Part shown: positions 22,610 through 34,489 of the stretch, piece by piece
Layout of the letters: the number at the start of each line of letters is the position of its first letter
Position numbering within the stretch: the first letter of the stretch is position 1
Notes under the pieces: generated by a model
Seen by the model: the letters and a program-made list of their open reading frames with translations, nothing else
What the model was told of the DNA's origin: nothing
Databases searched by the model: none
DNA from: Vermamoeba vermiformis
Taxonomy: Eukaryota; Tubulinea; Echinamoebida
NCBI GenBank assembly: GCA_045837725.1
Contig: JBEWZL010000209.1
Span: forward strand, 62,001 to 126,000
DNA: 64,000 nt
Direction: 5' to 3'
Translations under genes and position numbers: made by a program

Positions 22610-25600
22610 TTAGTTGTTTGTGTTAGTATTGTTGTCCACGTGCGTATCTTCAGCAACGTCCTGCGTCTTTCGCTTCTTATTCTTCTTGTTCAATTTCTTC
22701 AAGTTAGTCGCGAATTTGCTGCGCGCAATCTTGCTTCTCAATTTCAGCAAGAAGTCGCGCTCACCCTTGCTTTGCGAGAACGCATAGCCAGTAACTAATA
22801 GAAATATGAATAAAGGTGGTGATTAATAGAAGATGATGGTAGCTTACACTTGAAGTCTGGATCAGCTTCAGTGAAGTTGTTCTTGACAGTGAATGCTTGC
22901 AAAGTCGGCTTGCGAGTAGCTCTCTTGCGTGAGGGTGGAGGGCCTTGCGTGACTTCCACGGGGATCTTGTACTTTCTGATCTCTTGCACGATGTGGTGAG
23001 GTCTCGGGAAGAACGTTCTTCGGATGCTGTAACCGATATATTAGTGCTGTTCAATACGAACAATAAGGTTACGTACTATTGATTAAAAATGTCGGGAACA
23101 AGACCAATGGCCACGATAACGACCAATGTTAGCCAGAAGCTCGCTGTGCCCATGATTTCTACGGCCAAGTAGTTCTGTTGCGGGGTCAAATAAATGACCG
23201 AGTAGACCAAACAGAACGCGACGTAGACACCGAGACTGGCCCAAGTGAGCAAGTGATTGATCCAGGTCCAAGTTCTAATCTCCAAGGCAATCTTGAATGT
23301 GACCATGAACACGACGCAAGTGATGGCCAAAATACCGAGATCAAACCAGCTGACTGTACGACCGTTGCTGTACATCATACCATCGCCCAAGGCTTGTTTG
23401 GTCAAGAAGAAAATGATCACTGAGTGGAAGATTCCCTCGCCAATGAACGTAATGAACTTCTTGATGGAGAACTGGTGACACGTGTCAGTAATTCTACGTC
23501 AATATGTCGTATACTCGACTTACAGCCTCGTTGTTCTTCGGTTGGCCAGAAGCGTACAAGAGCGGGAATTTTTGCGACAATTCGCTGCTCGTGTCTTGGT
23601 CTAAGACTGAAAGGCCGACAATGGGCAGCGAAGTGAAAATGACGTTGTAGACTGTAATGTACCACGAGTCATAGTAGGTCTGCAGATGTCGTTAGCATCG
23701 ATGCATGTCAAAGCTAATTCGCAGCACTTACGTGACCAGACCAGCCGTCGTAAATGGAGAGCCAGAACTGCACCATGGAGAAGGTCATGTTCTTGTAGAA
23801 CGAGTACAAAATCAACATGCAAATACGCTTGTACGACCAACGACCGTGCACCAACAAGAGTTTTTGAAGGAATCTGAACTGGGCAATCGAATAGTCACTG
23901 GACAGCACGGCCTGCATACCCTCTTGACCACTGATACCAACACCTACAGAGTCGTTAGGGCAAGATATAATTGAAGTTGATTGAGATGTTGCTCTTCATA
24001 GACACAACAAGTACACGAGCATTCACTTGTTGTCGGTCGAAGAGCAATAACAAAAAATAGCTAAGTTGATAAACATACCGATGTGAGCTGCTTGAATCAT
24101 GCTGACATCATTGGCACTAAAAAGGAATTGATATTAATCATAAGAAGGTATTTTTGATTGAAAGGAACATACCCGTCACCAATAGCCAAAGTACGAGCCT
24201 TCAAACCGTTCTTGACGAGCTTGACCACATCGGCCTTTTGTTTCGGACTGACGCGGCAGCAGATGACCGAAGAACAGTTCTTGGCGACTTCTAACAGCTG
24301 CCAGCAATTGCTCTCGTGCAAGCCGTGTTCGAGGGCAGCACCGTTGATGACAAGAGCCCACTCCGACGAGCCTTTTGCTTTTTCTTCACGAAGTTTGGCA
24401 AGAGCGCCGTCAATTTCTTGACGCACGTCTTCTTCAGTCTCACCGTTCATAATGATCAACTTCATGTCTTCGAACAACAACGAGCATGCGTAGCCAATGT
24501 TGATGGCTGTTTCTTGCTTGTCACCAGTCAACACCCAGATCTTAAGATTGGCTTGGCGGAGGTTGTAGATCGTGTCAGGCACGCCTTGCTGCAGCTTGTC
24601 TTCAATGGCAGTGGAGCCGACCAAAGTGAAGTCAACTTCAATCTCTTCGGCGATAGCGTCCATAGCCTTGTCACGGTCAATAAGAGTCACTGAAGCCTGT
24701 TGATATTTAGCAGCCCACTCCTGATAAGTGGCATCGTCCAGCTCTCGTGAAGCCAAGCACAAAGTACGCAAACCATCGTTGGCGAACTCTTCAAGCTGTT
24801 GCCAAGTCTGTTCGAGGAAATCACACTTGACCTTGTTGCTCAAGCGCTTTTGAATAACACTGTCAGCACCCTTGACGAGCACTTTGACCTTGCCCTCAGG
24901 TGTGCGCACGACGACTGACATTCTCTTGCGGTCACTGTTGAACTCGTTGACTGCCAAGATTTCGAATCGTCGATCTTCACCGTGCACTTTAACCACAACT
25001 GAATCAATGGTACGAGTCTAATAAAGAAATTAATAATAGTACTCGTTATGTTGAAAAACAATGAGGCGTACGTGGAAATAGTGACCCATATAACGGGCAG
25101 CAGTGACAAGAGCAGCCTCGTCGGGGGAAGAAGCTTGGTACTTGACTTCACCACCTTCAGCTTCTTCGGGGATGACAGTGTGACACACGGACAAGATGGT
25201 CAAAAACTCTTCGATCATTTCTCTGCGCTCGGGGTTTTGCAAATCAGCCAAGAACTGCTTATCCTTGAACGGGAATGTGGGCTGAATAAATTGAGTGATT
25301 AGAAGGCGTTACGGTGAAATAGTTGCAATGCTTACAGGAGCGCCAGGCAGAGGTTCATCATCGGGCAAGGGAGGCAATTCACGGCCTTCACGCTTGGCTC
25401 TGTTGATCGCAATCTCCGTGTAGCCAGCACCGTACGTGACACCAGCAATGTTGCACTTCATAAAGTCCATACGATTGCACGTCAATGTGCCCGTCTTGTC
25501 GCTGAAGATGTACTCGATTTGTCCCAATTCTTCCGACAAGTTCGACGTGCGTGCATTAGCTGGCGTGTCACTCACAGGGTCGTACATCTCAATGTCACCG

Positions 25601-27371
25601 CTGATCAGTGACGCGTGGAACAATTTGACCACTTCGAGCGTGACGTAGAGTGAAATTGGGACCATGACTGCGAAGAGAATCAAAAAGGCCCAAAACACGA
25701 GGAAAGCATTCAAGTCAATGTCAAAATTGGCGGGGAACTCCAAATACCACATCTTGCTGATGTTTTGACGCTACAAGAATGAATATTAATTTTGACGTAA
25801 CTACGATGTACTTTGACATTTTGACACTTACATGCCACACGCTGTACATGACAGAGCCGATAATACACACGCTAAGCATGATGCTGAACAAAATGATCAA
25901 ACCAATGTTCATGCGCTCTTCGACCAAACTGCGCTTCAATGGTGGTCTGCTCGCGTTCTTCATCAACTTGCTCTCTTTGCCCGCGTACACAACTACACCG
26001 TAGACCCACTTGGTGTTGCGCAATGTGCAGCCCTAGCCAGGCACTACTGTCAGTCACTGCTTTCCTCATTCACATGCGCACTGTACTTACACGCAAGAGC
26101 ACTTGTTTGTTGGACAGGGAGTAAGTCTTGTCGCCCAAAGCAAGTGTCGCATCGAACTTGTAAAGTCTGTTGTTGGGCAAGTCACACTCGACCACGCCTT
26201 TGAGCTCGCTCAACGTCTTTTTGTCTTGCAGCGAATTCGTTTGTGACAGCGCTTGACGCAGCTTCAAATTGGTTTCACTGAAAAATCGAGTGAGTATTCC
26301 GATTCACATGCTATCAAAAGTTATGGACACCACTGTCACATTATTATTATCATTATTATAATATCATTCACTAGATTTGATCAAATTCTGGACGGAGTTT
26401 CAGGCGAGCACGAAATTTAGAAAAAATTGGTTCGGAGCGGCGTGGCCTCCGAAGAAATTCCCGATTCTTACCCGTCCAAGTTAGCAGTCTCAATATAAGC
26501 AATGCCTTCAATCTCGCTCGTCGATAATATGACCACATCCGCTGGAATTTGTTCTCCGCTCTTAATTTTGATGATATTACCGACTGTGATGTCGCGCCAT
26601 CGTTTGTGAGCAAATTTTTCGCCGTCTAATATTCTGCAGGGCGAATTGTTGATTTCATCGTCTTGTTTATGACGGCGCTATTTATAGAGCAAATTAATTA
26701 TGATTGTTGTATGACTTGGGTAGATCGCACGAGGAATTTCAGTATTATGACGGAATGAGATAGTAATGGTATTATTATACTTACAACATCTTCGACAATT
26801 TCTTTAATCATCGTGACCAATAAGACAATAATTAAAGGCACCCAGCTGGACCAAGAACTCAGCGGGGTAATTTGAGGGATACTCTAATAACATGATAAGT
26901 TAATATTATTCGTATTATTATACAAATTCGTGGATTTTAAGGAGGGCAAATTAAAATTCTACGGATGCAGAACCAAAAAAACCGCCAAAAAAAGTAATGT
27001 ATAGGAAGTACCTGTAAGATGGCTATAATTAAGAAATAACTGTTGGCTATACGTCTAAATTGCTCGTACAAGTTGATTGGTAAGAAACTCCACCTAAAAA
27101 GATATCGGGATCAGTGCCATAACCGAAAATTAAATTATTTATATTTCAATCACTAAAAAACATTATTAATTACATACCAAGTATATTTTGATGTCTTGAT
27201 TTGATTGTGCTTGAATTTATATTGCGCATTCGCGTTCTGATCATTGATGTGTACAATTCTAGTTTCTCTATCCGAGTCCTCTTTCTTGTCATGAGTGCCA
27301 TTTTGAGCTTCAAGTTCAATTTCATCTTTAGGGCCTCCCTCGTTGAGGGTAAGTTTCTCTTTCGACATCAT
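22610..27371 (-). CDS. P4-type ATPase (phospholipid flippase)
   Basis: Fifteen exons give 1204 residues with all phases agreeing: 27371-27178, 27093-27012, 26883-26794, 26677-26472, 26277-26091, 26032-25832, 25770-25336, 25281-25072, 25017-24173, 24116-24079, 23943-23732, 23679-23524, 23471-23077, 23026-22848, 22794-22610. P4 marks: [24 protein letters not shown], the helix-4 motif PISLYVT (about 358-364), phosphorylation motif DKTGTLT (Asp411), [29 protein letters not shown] and [11 protein letters not shown] (about 814-824). Family role: flips aminophospholipids to the cytosolic leaflet of Golgi, endosome or plasma membrane, usually with a CDC50 partner (none seen here). The start is MMSKEK; a third ATG choice differs by one residue. 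The basic C-terminal tail is [11 protein letters not shown]. Confidence 0.95.
23476..23487. repeat. Palindrome TGACACGTGTCA, copy 2
   Basis: In intron 12 of the flippase gene; on the coding strand it is followed directly by CCAG at the 3' splice site. Confidence 0.95.
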
Positions 27372-27983
27372 GCACAAAGAAGATCCAAAGTCAAAACCTC
27401 CTTTCAGCGAGAAGGAAAGAGAAATATATGAATATTCAGAACAATGTTATTAAGCGAGTGTGTTGCGCTGTCGCTTGAAGGAATAAAAAAGACTTTTTGA
27501 CACACGCGCATAGTTTCTACGGACAAACGGAAGAACAACAACTCAAAATAACGCAAATTCGAAATATCACTGTCATAAATATACGCTTCTTATACTTATG
27601 CGAGGCCTCTAGCTATTCTATTAGACTCCGTGACCGAACAATTATTGTTACGCATTTCGGGCTTGTACAAGAAAATAGATCCTAACCGTTGGCGATATGA
27701 CACATTTGATATCTAATAACCAATTTTTTAGCGATGAGGTTGTATTCATCAGCTCTTGTACCAGTCCATACGCCAAAATCAATTAATTTTGCTCGATCAG
27801 GTGAGTAATATCTTATCTATTGGTGGAATAAAGGCAATTGCATTCTGAAAATAAAATTGATAACAGCAAAATTGTTTCGCGGCGGCAAATATTTTTATTT
27901 TTTCAATTTTTTTGACCTAGAACAGCACGCAGATCAACAAAAAAGCAACGTAGTTTTCCTCCTCTTTTAAATTTGCTCAAAAT
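27372..27983. other. Divergent intergenic region between the flippase and Fic-fold genes
   Basis: About 610 bp, AT-rich. Should contain the promoters of both genes. I see no RNA gene, repeat or conserved frame in it. Confidence 0.35.
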
Positions 27984-29141
27984 ATGGCTGCAGTACTCCT
28001 TGCAGACTTGGACAACGGTCCTCAAACGTGTATTTTATTGCAGATGTGGAACAAATTTAATTCCTTGTCCTCCAAACCAGCCTACCGAGCATTCTTCTTG
28101 CAATTTTCGCAAGATTTGTCTTTCAAGCATCGTGCATCAGAATTATTAGAACTGCTGGCTCTGTACAAAGAAAAATCAGCCAAGAAGAAAGAACTGCATT
28201 TGCAGCTAATCAGGCATTCTACCGCCACTTGGATTTTCTCCTCAAACAAAATCGGTCTCGGCGGTGTAGATACGGGGACGTTGACTGAGGCAGAGCAGTT
28301 AATCTCTTGCCAAGTTTTTGCAAATACAACCACAAAAGAGTTTATGCAAACGTTGGAATTGGTAAAGAAGACTAACTCACCGAACCCCACTTTGGCCTCG
28401 CGTCAATTAACTAAAGAGACCCTAAACAGTTGGCACGCGACACTCTTTGCCAATCTTCTCAAAAATCCAGGAACTTTTCGGCGACTGGGCCTCAAAATGG
28501 AGTCAACATTTGTTCCGCAGTTGAACATTACCCTCATCAATGAGCACTACTACCCGCATCATCAAATTATTCCGCACGCAATATCAGTCTTATGCGTACT
28601 CACGAGCTTTTTGACGAAGGAGATTGACAATATTAGTAACGAGCTCGAAAAACTGATCAATATTTTCTCTTTCGCTGCATTCGTGCAGTTTCATTTCGAG
28701 GATATTCGCCCGTATGTGGATGGTAATGGACGTCTGGGTCAATTCCTCAGCAAGCACTTTTTGGATTCAGTGCTGCCGTTGCCGTGCCCAATGTTTAAAA
28801 ACCGTGAAGTGTATTTATCTGCTTTTGTCATCGACAGTACGAAGGACCCCATAGAGGCTCCCGCAAAGTTGATGCTCTTACTACTCGACTGCGCAATTTC
28901 TTACTACAAAGAGGTGCTCGAGGTACTTAGCCGTTCGTACGACAAATTTTTGTTCGCTACAAGCAGTGCCGAATTCGAGCAGGCACTTGACATCGCGGCC
29001 ATCAGCGATGAAAAAGAAAGGAAGTTTTTGTCGTCGAGTTTTCGTATCTTGAAGATTGGCAGTACGGAATTGACGAGCCCTCACACCGGCAAGGTTTATG
29101 CAATCAAAAAAGAAGAGTTCTCTACTCAATTGGATGTCTAG
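27984..29141 (+). CDS. Divergent Fic-fold protein
   Basis: Single exon of 385 residues from ATG at 27984. A Fic core is visible around residues 230-255, where FAAFVQFHFEDIRPYVDGNGRLGQFL aligns with the family helix and signature; only the DGNGR part matches the signature well. Upstream, TATWIFSSNKIGLGG (about 77-91) sits where Fic proteins have the inhibitory helix, but it is not a good match either. Fic enzymes transfer AMP or other groups to hydroxyl side chains; whether this one is active is uncertain from sequence. Lack of introns and the bacterial-type arrangement suggest it came by transfer, though eukaryotic Fic proteins exist. An LTR-type miniature element begins two bases after the stop codon. 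Confidence 0.75.
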   Translation: MAAVLLADLDNGPQTCILLQMWNKFNSLSSKPAYRAFFLQFSQDLSFKHRASELLELLALYKEKSAKKKELHLQLIRHSTATWIFSSNKIGLGGVDTGTLTEAEQLISCQVFANTTTKEFMQTLELVKKTNSPNPTLASRQLTKETLNSWHATLFANLLKNPGTFRRLGLKMESTFVPQLNITLINEHYYPHHQIIPHAISVLCVLTSFLTKEIDNISNELEKLINIFSFAAFVQFHFEDIRPYVDGNGRLGQFLSKHFLDSVLPLPCPMFKNREVYLSAFVIDSTKDPIEAPAKLMLLLLDCAISYYKEVLEVLSRSYDKFLFATSSAEFEQALDIAAISDEKERKFLSSSFRILKIGSTELTSPHTGKVYAIKKEEFSTQLDV

Positions 29142-29143
29142 TC

Positions 29144-29466
29144 TGTAATAAATACCAGTGCACTAAAAAGGTAATTACCCGTCAGTCACTTTCCTTGACT
29201 ACGGATTCATCACATATCTCTCTCCTTAAGATTGTCTCCAACAACCTTATGCAAATCTAACGCTCATCGACGATCTCCTATCGCCGAACTCTTGCGCTTC
29301 AATCTACCAATAACGACAACGCTCATCAACGAACTCCTGTCGCTGAACTCTTGCGTACACCCGGGATCGATCCTTCGACCCGCTTCGCTACCAAATGTAA
29401 TAAATACCAGTGCACTAAAAAGGTAATTACCCGTCAGTCACTTTCCTTGACTACGGATTCATCACA
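29144..29466 (-). mobile_element. Miniature LTR element (TRIM)
   Basis: Two identical 71-bp terminal direct repeats (29144-29214 and 29396-29466), each TG...CA bounded, enclose 181 bp. The element is flanked by a 4-bp target duplication AGTC (29140-29143 and 29467-29470). Read on the minus strand, the repeat at 29396-29466 is followed after two bases by TGGTAGCGAAGCGG, which resembles a primer-binding site complementary to a tRNA 3' end. The interior holds two imperfect 37-38-bp copies (29259-29296 and 29319-29355) and no coding potential, so it is non-autonomous and would need an LTR retrotransposon elsewhere. Identical terminal repeats imply a recent insertion. The left AGTC overlaps the TAG stop of the Fic-fold gene. 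Confidence 0.85.
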
Positions 29467-29702
29467 AGTCATTGCAACGATCGATTGTTTAGATAGATTT
29501 AGTTATATATTTACTTCTTTAAAGTTTGTTTTGTCGGTATTTTTAGGCAGATCGTGCAATTACTCTGCCGAAATGCTCCAACGAAGCGTGACCATATAAA
29601 CACATTTATTTAACGGTTGTTATGCTAAATAAACTACCTTGTTGAGTCCAAGTGAGTATTCAACAGATTTTTTCATTATTTTTTTTTGTATCGAATGACA
29701 AC

Positions 29703-32273
29703 ATGAAGAGGAACCTCAACTTAGCGTATATTGCGCTAATTATTATATTTATATTTATTATTGCCGGTCAGGTTACCGATGGCGCAGAATATCCGTCGAG
29801 AATGTTCCCTGCTCTCGCGTTATCAAATTGGAAGTCCTCTGTATTATTGTGGGGAGCTACGAGGGATAACGCCAATCAAATGCCATTCAAGTGCGTTGAC
29901 TAATTGCTTATTGATTGAATATTAGATAATTATTGGCTTTTTTTTGCGATCTGGAAAATAATTCATTGAATATAATTTTAATTCAACAGACCACTAGGCG
30001 TTAATTCACTACGCATTGCAGACGATTATACAAAGAGCGTATTATCCGAGGACAGTTTTCTCATGCAAATTGATAACAACGTGTACGCTAATGCATCTCG
30101 GTGGGACGGTGATGTTGTCTTCAACGCTCGAGGTAAGCGGTGCCATTTAGATTAAATGTTAAATATAATTCATGAAATGCGTTTATTTATCCTTTCTATG
30201 TTTAGAGGGCGGGATCTGCACTAAAATCAATAACTATGGTGGATCAACCTTAGCGGTCGATATCGAGCAATGTTATTATTTCCCGCCACAAGAGGACTTT
30301 TATATTGTTAAATATCATATTAACAACCCTTCGTTGACTCAAACACGCACGATCCAGCTGTTCGAATACATTTCAACTCCGGCTTGCGGACAAGAGCAGC
30401 AACAACAGGGAGAATATGATGCGAACAACAATTGGGTCACTATTAATATGAATAACTGTGGCGGATTCGTATTGAGATCAATTCAAAGTCAATCGGCCAG
30501 TCAGATCCAAGTGGGTCCTGTCACCGGTCAAAATTCGCCGCTGCAACAGTGGATCCAGAGCCAAAAATTGAACGACGATACTAAGGCTCAATATAACGCA
30601 GTAAGCAGCTATTATTGTGACGCAATTCAATGTTCTAATTGATCGCCATAGCTGTCATTTGGAAGTGTCACGAGTGTCAAAGTGTCAAACATGTCATCCA
30701 CTGACCTCTATTTCATTCGATTCGCTGGTCGTGACATGAGTGCCGTTAACTCAATCTCGCAGCGAGCTCGCAGCCAATCACCCAAGTACTGGGTCCAACA
30801 AGCACGTGACCGCTACAACGCGTGGCTGAGTGCCGCACCTGTCCCGCCAGTGCTGAGCAACAATCCTGACGCGCTGACACTCTACACGTCCTCGCTGTTG
30901 ATTCTCAAGAACGGCTTGATGCCGAAAGTCGGCACGATTGTCGCGTCGTTCCATCCAGCCTATGGCTACAAGACGTGGGGCCGCGATGGATTGTTTGCAG
31001 CCATGGTCCTCGATGCTGCGGGATATCAAGATGAAGCGGAACAATACTTCCTGTGGATGGCACAGTACGTTCACTGAAACTTTTATTGCTGTTTATTTGA
31101 CACGTGTCAAAACAGGGCTCAACTGCGCGATGACGGAGGCTTTCACACCTGTTACGATTGGTTCACTGGCGGACCTGTTGGATTTGTCGAGCCTCAATTT
31201 GGTACGGCAATTCAATTCATGAGTAATTCCGTCGTGACTAATTATGGTAATTATAAGACTCCGCTGGCGCCTATTTATTGGCAATCTATCGCCACTTGGT
31301 GATCACGCCAAATGTCTCAGTTTCGTTTTTGAACGCAGTGACCCCTCGCGTGCGGCAAATTGAGGACTTCTTTTTGAAGAATGTTGGTGCATTCAACTTC
31401 GCGCCAGCTGATTACTCGATTTGGGAAGAAAGCAGCAACGGCCTCAACGGCCAGGGACTGCCGGTAAGTACTTCAATCGCGTGACTACGACGCTCACATT
31501 GCACCAGACATCGTACTTTACCTTCACGCAATCGATGGCCTGGGCTGGACTTGTTGCAGCCTCCAAGCTCGAAAACAAAGTGTTCCACGACAATCAACGC
31601 GCTCAATCGCTCAATCAACGCGCTGCACAAATCAAATCAGCCGTTGAAACGAAGCTGTGGATTGCCGATGAAGGCTATCTCGCTCGTTCAGTGAATTCAC
31701 AAACACTCGAAGTGGACCCTCGCCCCGACAGTTCATCCATGGCCGCTATTTACCTCGGCCTCGTGACTGACGCGCGCAATCAGTCCTCGCACCACTCAAT
31801 GGTCACTGCCAACTTGACGAGACTCGACGCGGGTATTGCGCGCTATTGGGGAGATCCGTTCTTTTACAACTCCATCTACAACCCTGGCGGCCAGGAAGTC
31901 GGTGCTGCCTCGCCCCCTTGGTACGCGTTGAATGGCACTAGTAGTAAGAATCGTGACTGATGTGTTTGCAGGGGAGTCGTCACCATGTTCACGGGCTGGG
32001 CCGAGTTGTTGATGGGACTGCGCGATGAGACACGCACACGTCTCGAGTGGATGGTCAAGTACGCTGCTCCTGGTCCACTGCCTGTGGGTGAGGCCATTGA
32101 CGGTGTGTCGGGCAATTACGTCATGACCGCGAGGTACGTGCTGCAGTTATTCAATCACTTGATGGTTAATTTTTATTTGCAGTCCTGATCTGTACGAGCA
32201 CGGTGGAGTGTTCATCCTCGGGGCATTATTGTACGATAATTTAACACCACCTTTGGGCCCACTGATGGTATAA
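29703..32273 (+). CDS. Secreted glycoside hydrolase family 15 (glucoamylase-like)
   Basis: Nine exons (29703-29890, 29990-30132, 30206-30600, 30652-31064, 31116-31201, 31258-31463, 31508-31920, 31972-32133, 32183-32273) give 698 residues. An N-terminal hydrophobic run (IALIIIFIFIIAGQVTDGA) is a signal peptide. A beta-rich N-terminal domain precedes the (alpha/alpha)6 barrel, which shows YKTWGRDGLFAAMVLDAAGY, DDGGFHTCYDWFTGG, EPQFDSAGAYLLAIYR, a YSIWEES segment near the expected catalytic Glu, RPDSSSMAAIYLGL and SPDLYEHGG. GH15 enzymes release glucose from non-reducing ends of starch or glycogen by inversion. Probably lysosomal or secreted, digesting food. The PQxDSAGA join defined intron 5 (31202-31257). 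Intron 4 ends with TTGACACGTGTCAAAACAG. Confidence 0.9.
31098..31109. repeat. Palindrome TGACACGTGTCA, copy 3
   Basis: In intron 4 of the GH15 gene, 4 bases before the acceptor AG. Confidence 0.95.
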
Positions 32274-32349
32274 AGCGCGTGTTATCCTAAGATTTTGGTA
32301 ATTTTATTTTACATAGTGTTGCTGTTAATATACATCCAATTATTGACGA

Positions 32350-34293
32350 CTACGTCCTGTCCTTGGCGCTCGTGCTGTTGACGTCCAATGCACTCGAACT
32401 CATCGTGCTCTCTTTGCCGCCCGGCACGTGAATGGCCAGTACGTGCATGAAACCTAGCACGCGTTAATATCGAGGGCAATATTCTATATTATATTGCTCT
32501 TACTCGCAAATGTGGTGCCCAAGAAGATGATGAACCACAACACGATGAAGTTGTCGGGCACCCACAGCAGCGGCGTCAGTCCTCCGAGAATCATCGGGAT
32601 CACCCACATGAACAGTCCCACACTGCTGAGTGTGATGTGTAGAGTCGTCTATAACATATTAATACTCCACTATCAGATATTAATATCACCACTGCGTACC
32701 TCTTTGAGTTTCTTTTTTCGTCTGTCGTTCATATTCACCGCACCTGAATCTTTCGATAAAATTGAGCGCAGTTTGAAGCCAGTGTACAAGAAGAATATCG
32801 TCGACAATATAACGAGCACGGTGTATAATAGGCCTGCGAGAATAATCATCGCGAATAAGTCGTAGTTCAGTCCTCGAAGTATGCTGCTGGTCAGATCCAG
32901 TGCCAACAACACTGCAAATATGACCTATATCAGGTGTTAGTATTATCGCTAGCCAATTATCATACAGTGCATCAAGTAATTACCCAAAAAGGAATTCTCA
33001 GCTTTTGCAAGAAGAGACGGACTTTGCCAAGTTGTTTTGTTTTTTTAATCAGCTCGAACCTGTTACACCGATCAGCACAAACTCGATGCACTATATGCTA
33101 TATTATATAAATCGTACCAGTAGAATGTGATGAGCAAGGTGCTGACGATCATAAACGGCCAGTGGACCGTGTACAGAATGTTGTTGAGCAGGTACGGAAA
33201 TACTTTGCGCGACTGACAAGGGTCCACTGTGACTGCTAAGAAACGTACTGGCATAGGCATTAGTGTTGGTTTTTAAACAGTAATTAAGTTGAATGCTAGA
33301 ATCACTTACGAGCATTCGCTACAATCTCGAACGAGAGTACTGTGGTGCCAATATTCTCGGCGCCTAGTCCGCGACGCACGAAGAAAACTAATTTATAAGC
33401 AGCGAATATTAATGTGCCCAGAGTAGCCACGCCTAGCACGATCGAGTACCCGATCATCCAATTAGACTCGAAAGATTGCGCCCAGGTATTGAAATCTGAA
33501 TAATTGGAGTATTAAAATTATATTCCGTATTGTTTGACGGGTCAATTGCAGTAAATGCCTGCAATCCGGTGAAATTACTTAATTATTGCTGGCTTTATCT
33601 CCGATATGTGATATTGCTCCATCATGATGCTCAATAAATTACCTGTATTGTTGAATGTTACAGTGACCTCGGTTCCATTTTCAACGAAAGGTAATAACTC
33701 CTGAAACGCGGGGATCGAGATCTCAACGGCAGGCAGTTGTAAATCGGGGAACTTAGCATTCCAGGCGAAGCTTCCGAGGCCTGCAATATCGACTAAATGG
33801 GAATTAGAAATAAGTTTCTTTCATTTTGGCAACGGCAGTTTTCATCCGGTATCGCGATCGGAGTAACAAATCAATACATACGAGGAGAGCCACCCATCAC
33901 TAGAATAAATCCAAGTGCACCTGCTTCGTGTAATATTGGCGCTTGTTGTTCGAAATCGTTGAACGGTTGCTTCACATCTTGCAACACCAGTCTAAGTGCC
34001 ATAAATGTCAGAATTAATATACAATATTTTATAGATGTGCGAGTAAGCTTACTTATTCTGAAAGTCTCCCGAGGAGTATAGCGTGATGACGCCAGTGACA
34101 TTGAAAACGAAATCTGTTGGCCCGATAGGAGTTTTGCGGGGAGAATTAAAGTACTATTCATATTATTAGCCATATGTCGAAGTGACGTATTTTTACTTAC
34201 TCTACCCGCGAGTGCAGGAGGAGAAACTACAACCAGGGCTGAGACGCACTGCAGCAATGATATTAGACTGACGCAAACAAGAATTAGCCGCAT
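32350..34293 (-). CDS. 7TM membrane protein with a PA-like ectodomain
   Basis: Ten exons (34293-34201, 34153-34053, 33991-33882, 33792-33643, 33495-33310, 33235-33118, 33059-32984, 32924-32700, 32648-32504, 32453-32350) encode 435 residues. A signal peptide (LILVCVSLISLLQCVSA) leads to about 140 lumenal residues. Residues ~65-100 (DFEQQAPILHEAGALGFILV) resemble the core of protease-associated domains, and NGTEVTVTFNNT has N-glycosylation sites. About seven hydrophobic helices follow, beginning WMIGYSIVLGVATLGTLIFAA, with a short C-terminal tail. The architecture suggests a receptor or trafficking protein of the secretory pathway. I do not recognise a named family. The first open frame in the database-style reading is misleading in exon 2: splice phase selects YFNSPRKTPIGPTDFVF. 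Confidence 0.75.
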
Positions 34294-34489
34294 CTCTTGC
34301 TGCTCGGGTTAAGTTCAAAAAACAAAAATAAATCGCGGCAGCAGTTCTGGAACAACATTAAATTATTGCTATTTTTGGAAATCATTTCTTAATTAGCGTT
34401 TATTAATTCGGGTCATGTCAATAGGCAAGATAGGCAAGATATGGATAATGATGGAAATATTTACAATATATTATTCATGGCTAACCGGT

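Noticed and set aside
31247-31257. An 11-nt intron in the GH15 gene
   Set aside because: A donor at 31202 with the same acceptor gives a 56-nt intron and the family-like join EPQF|DSAGA.
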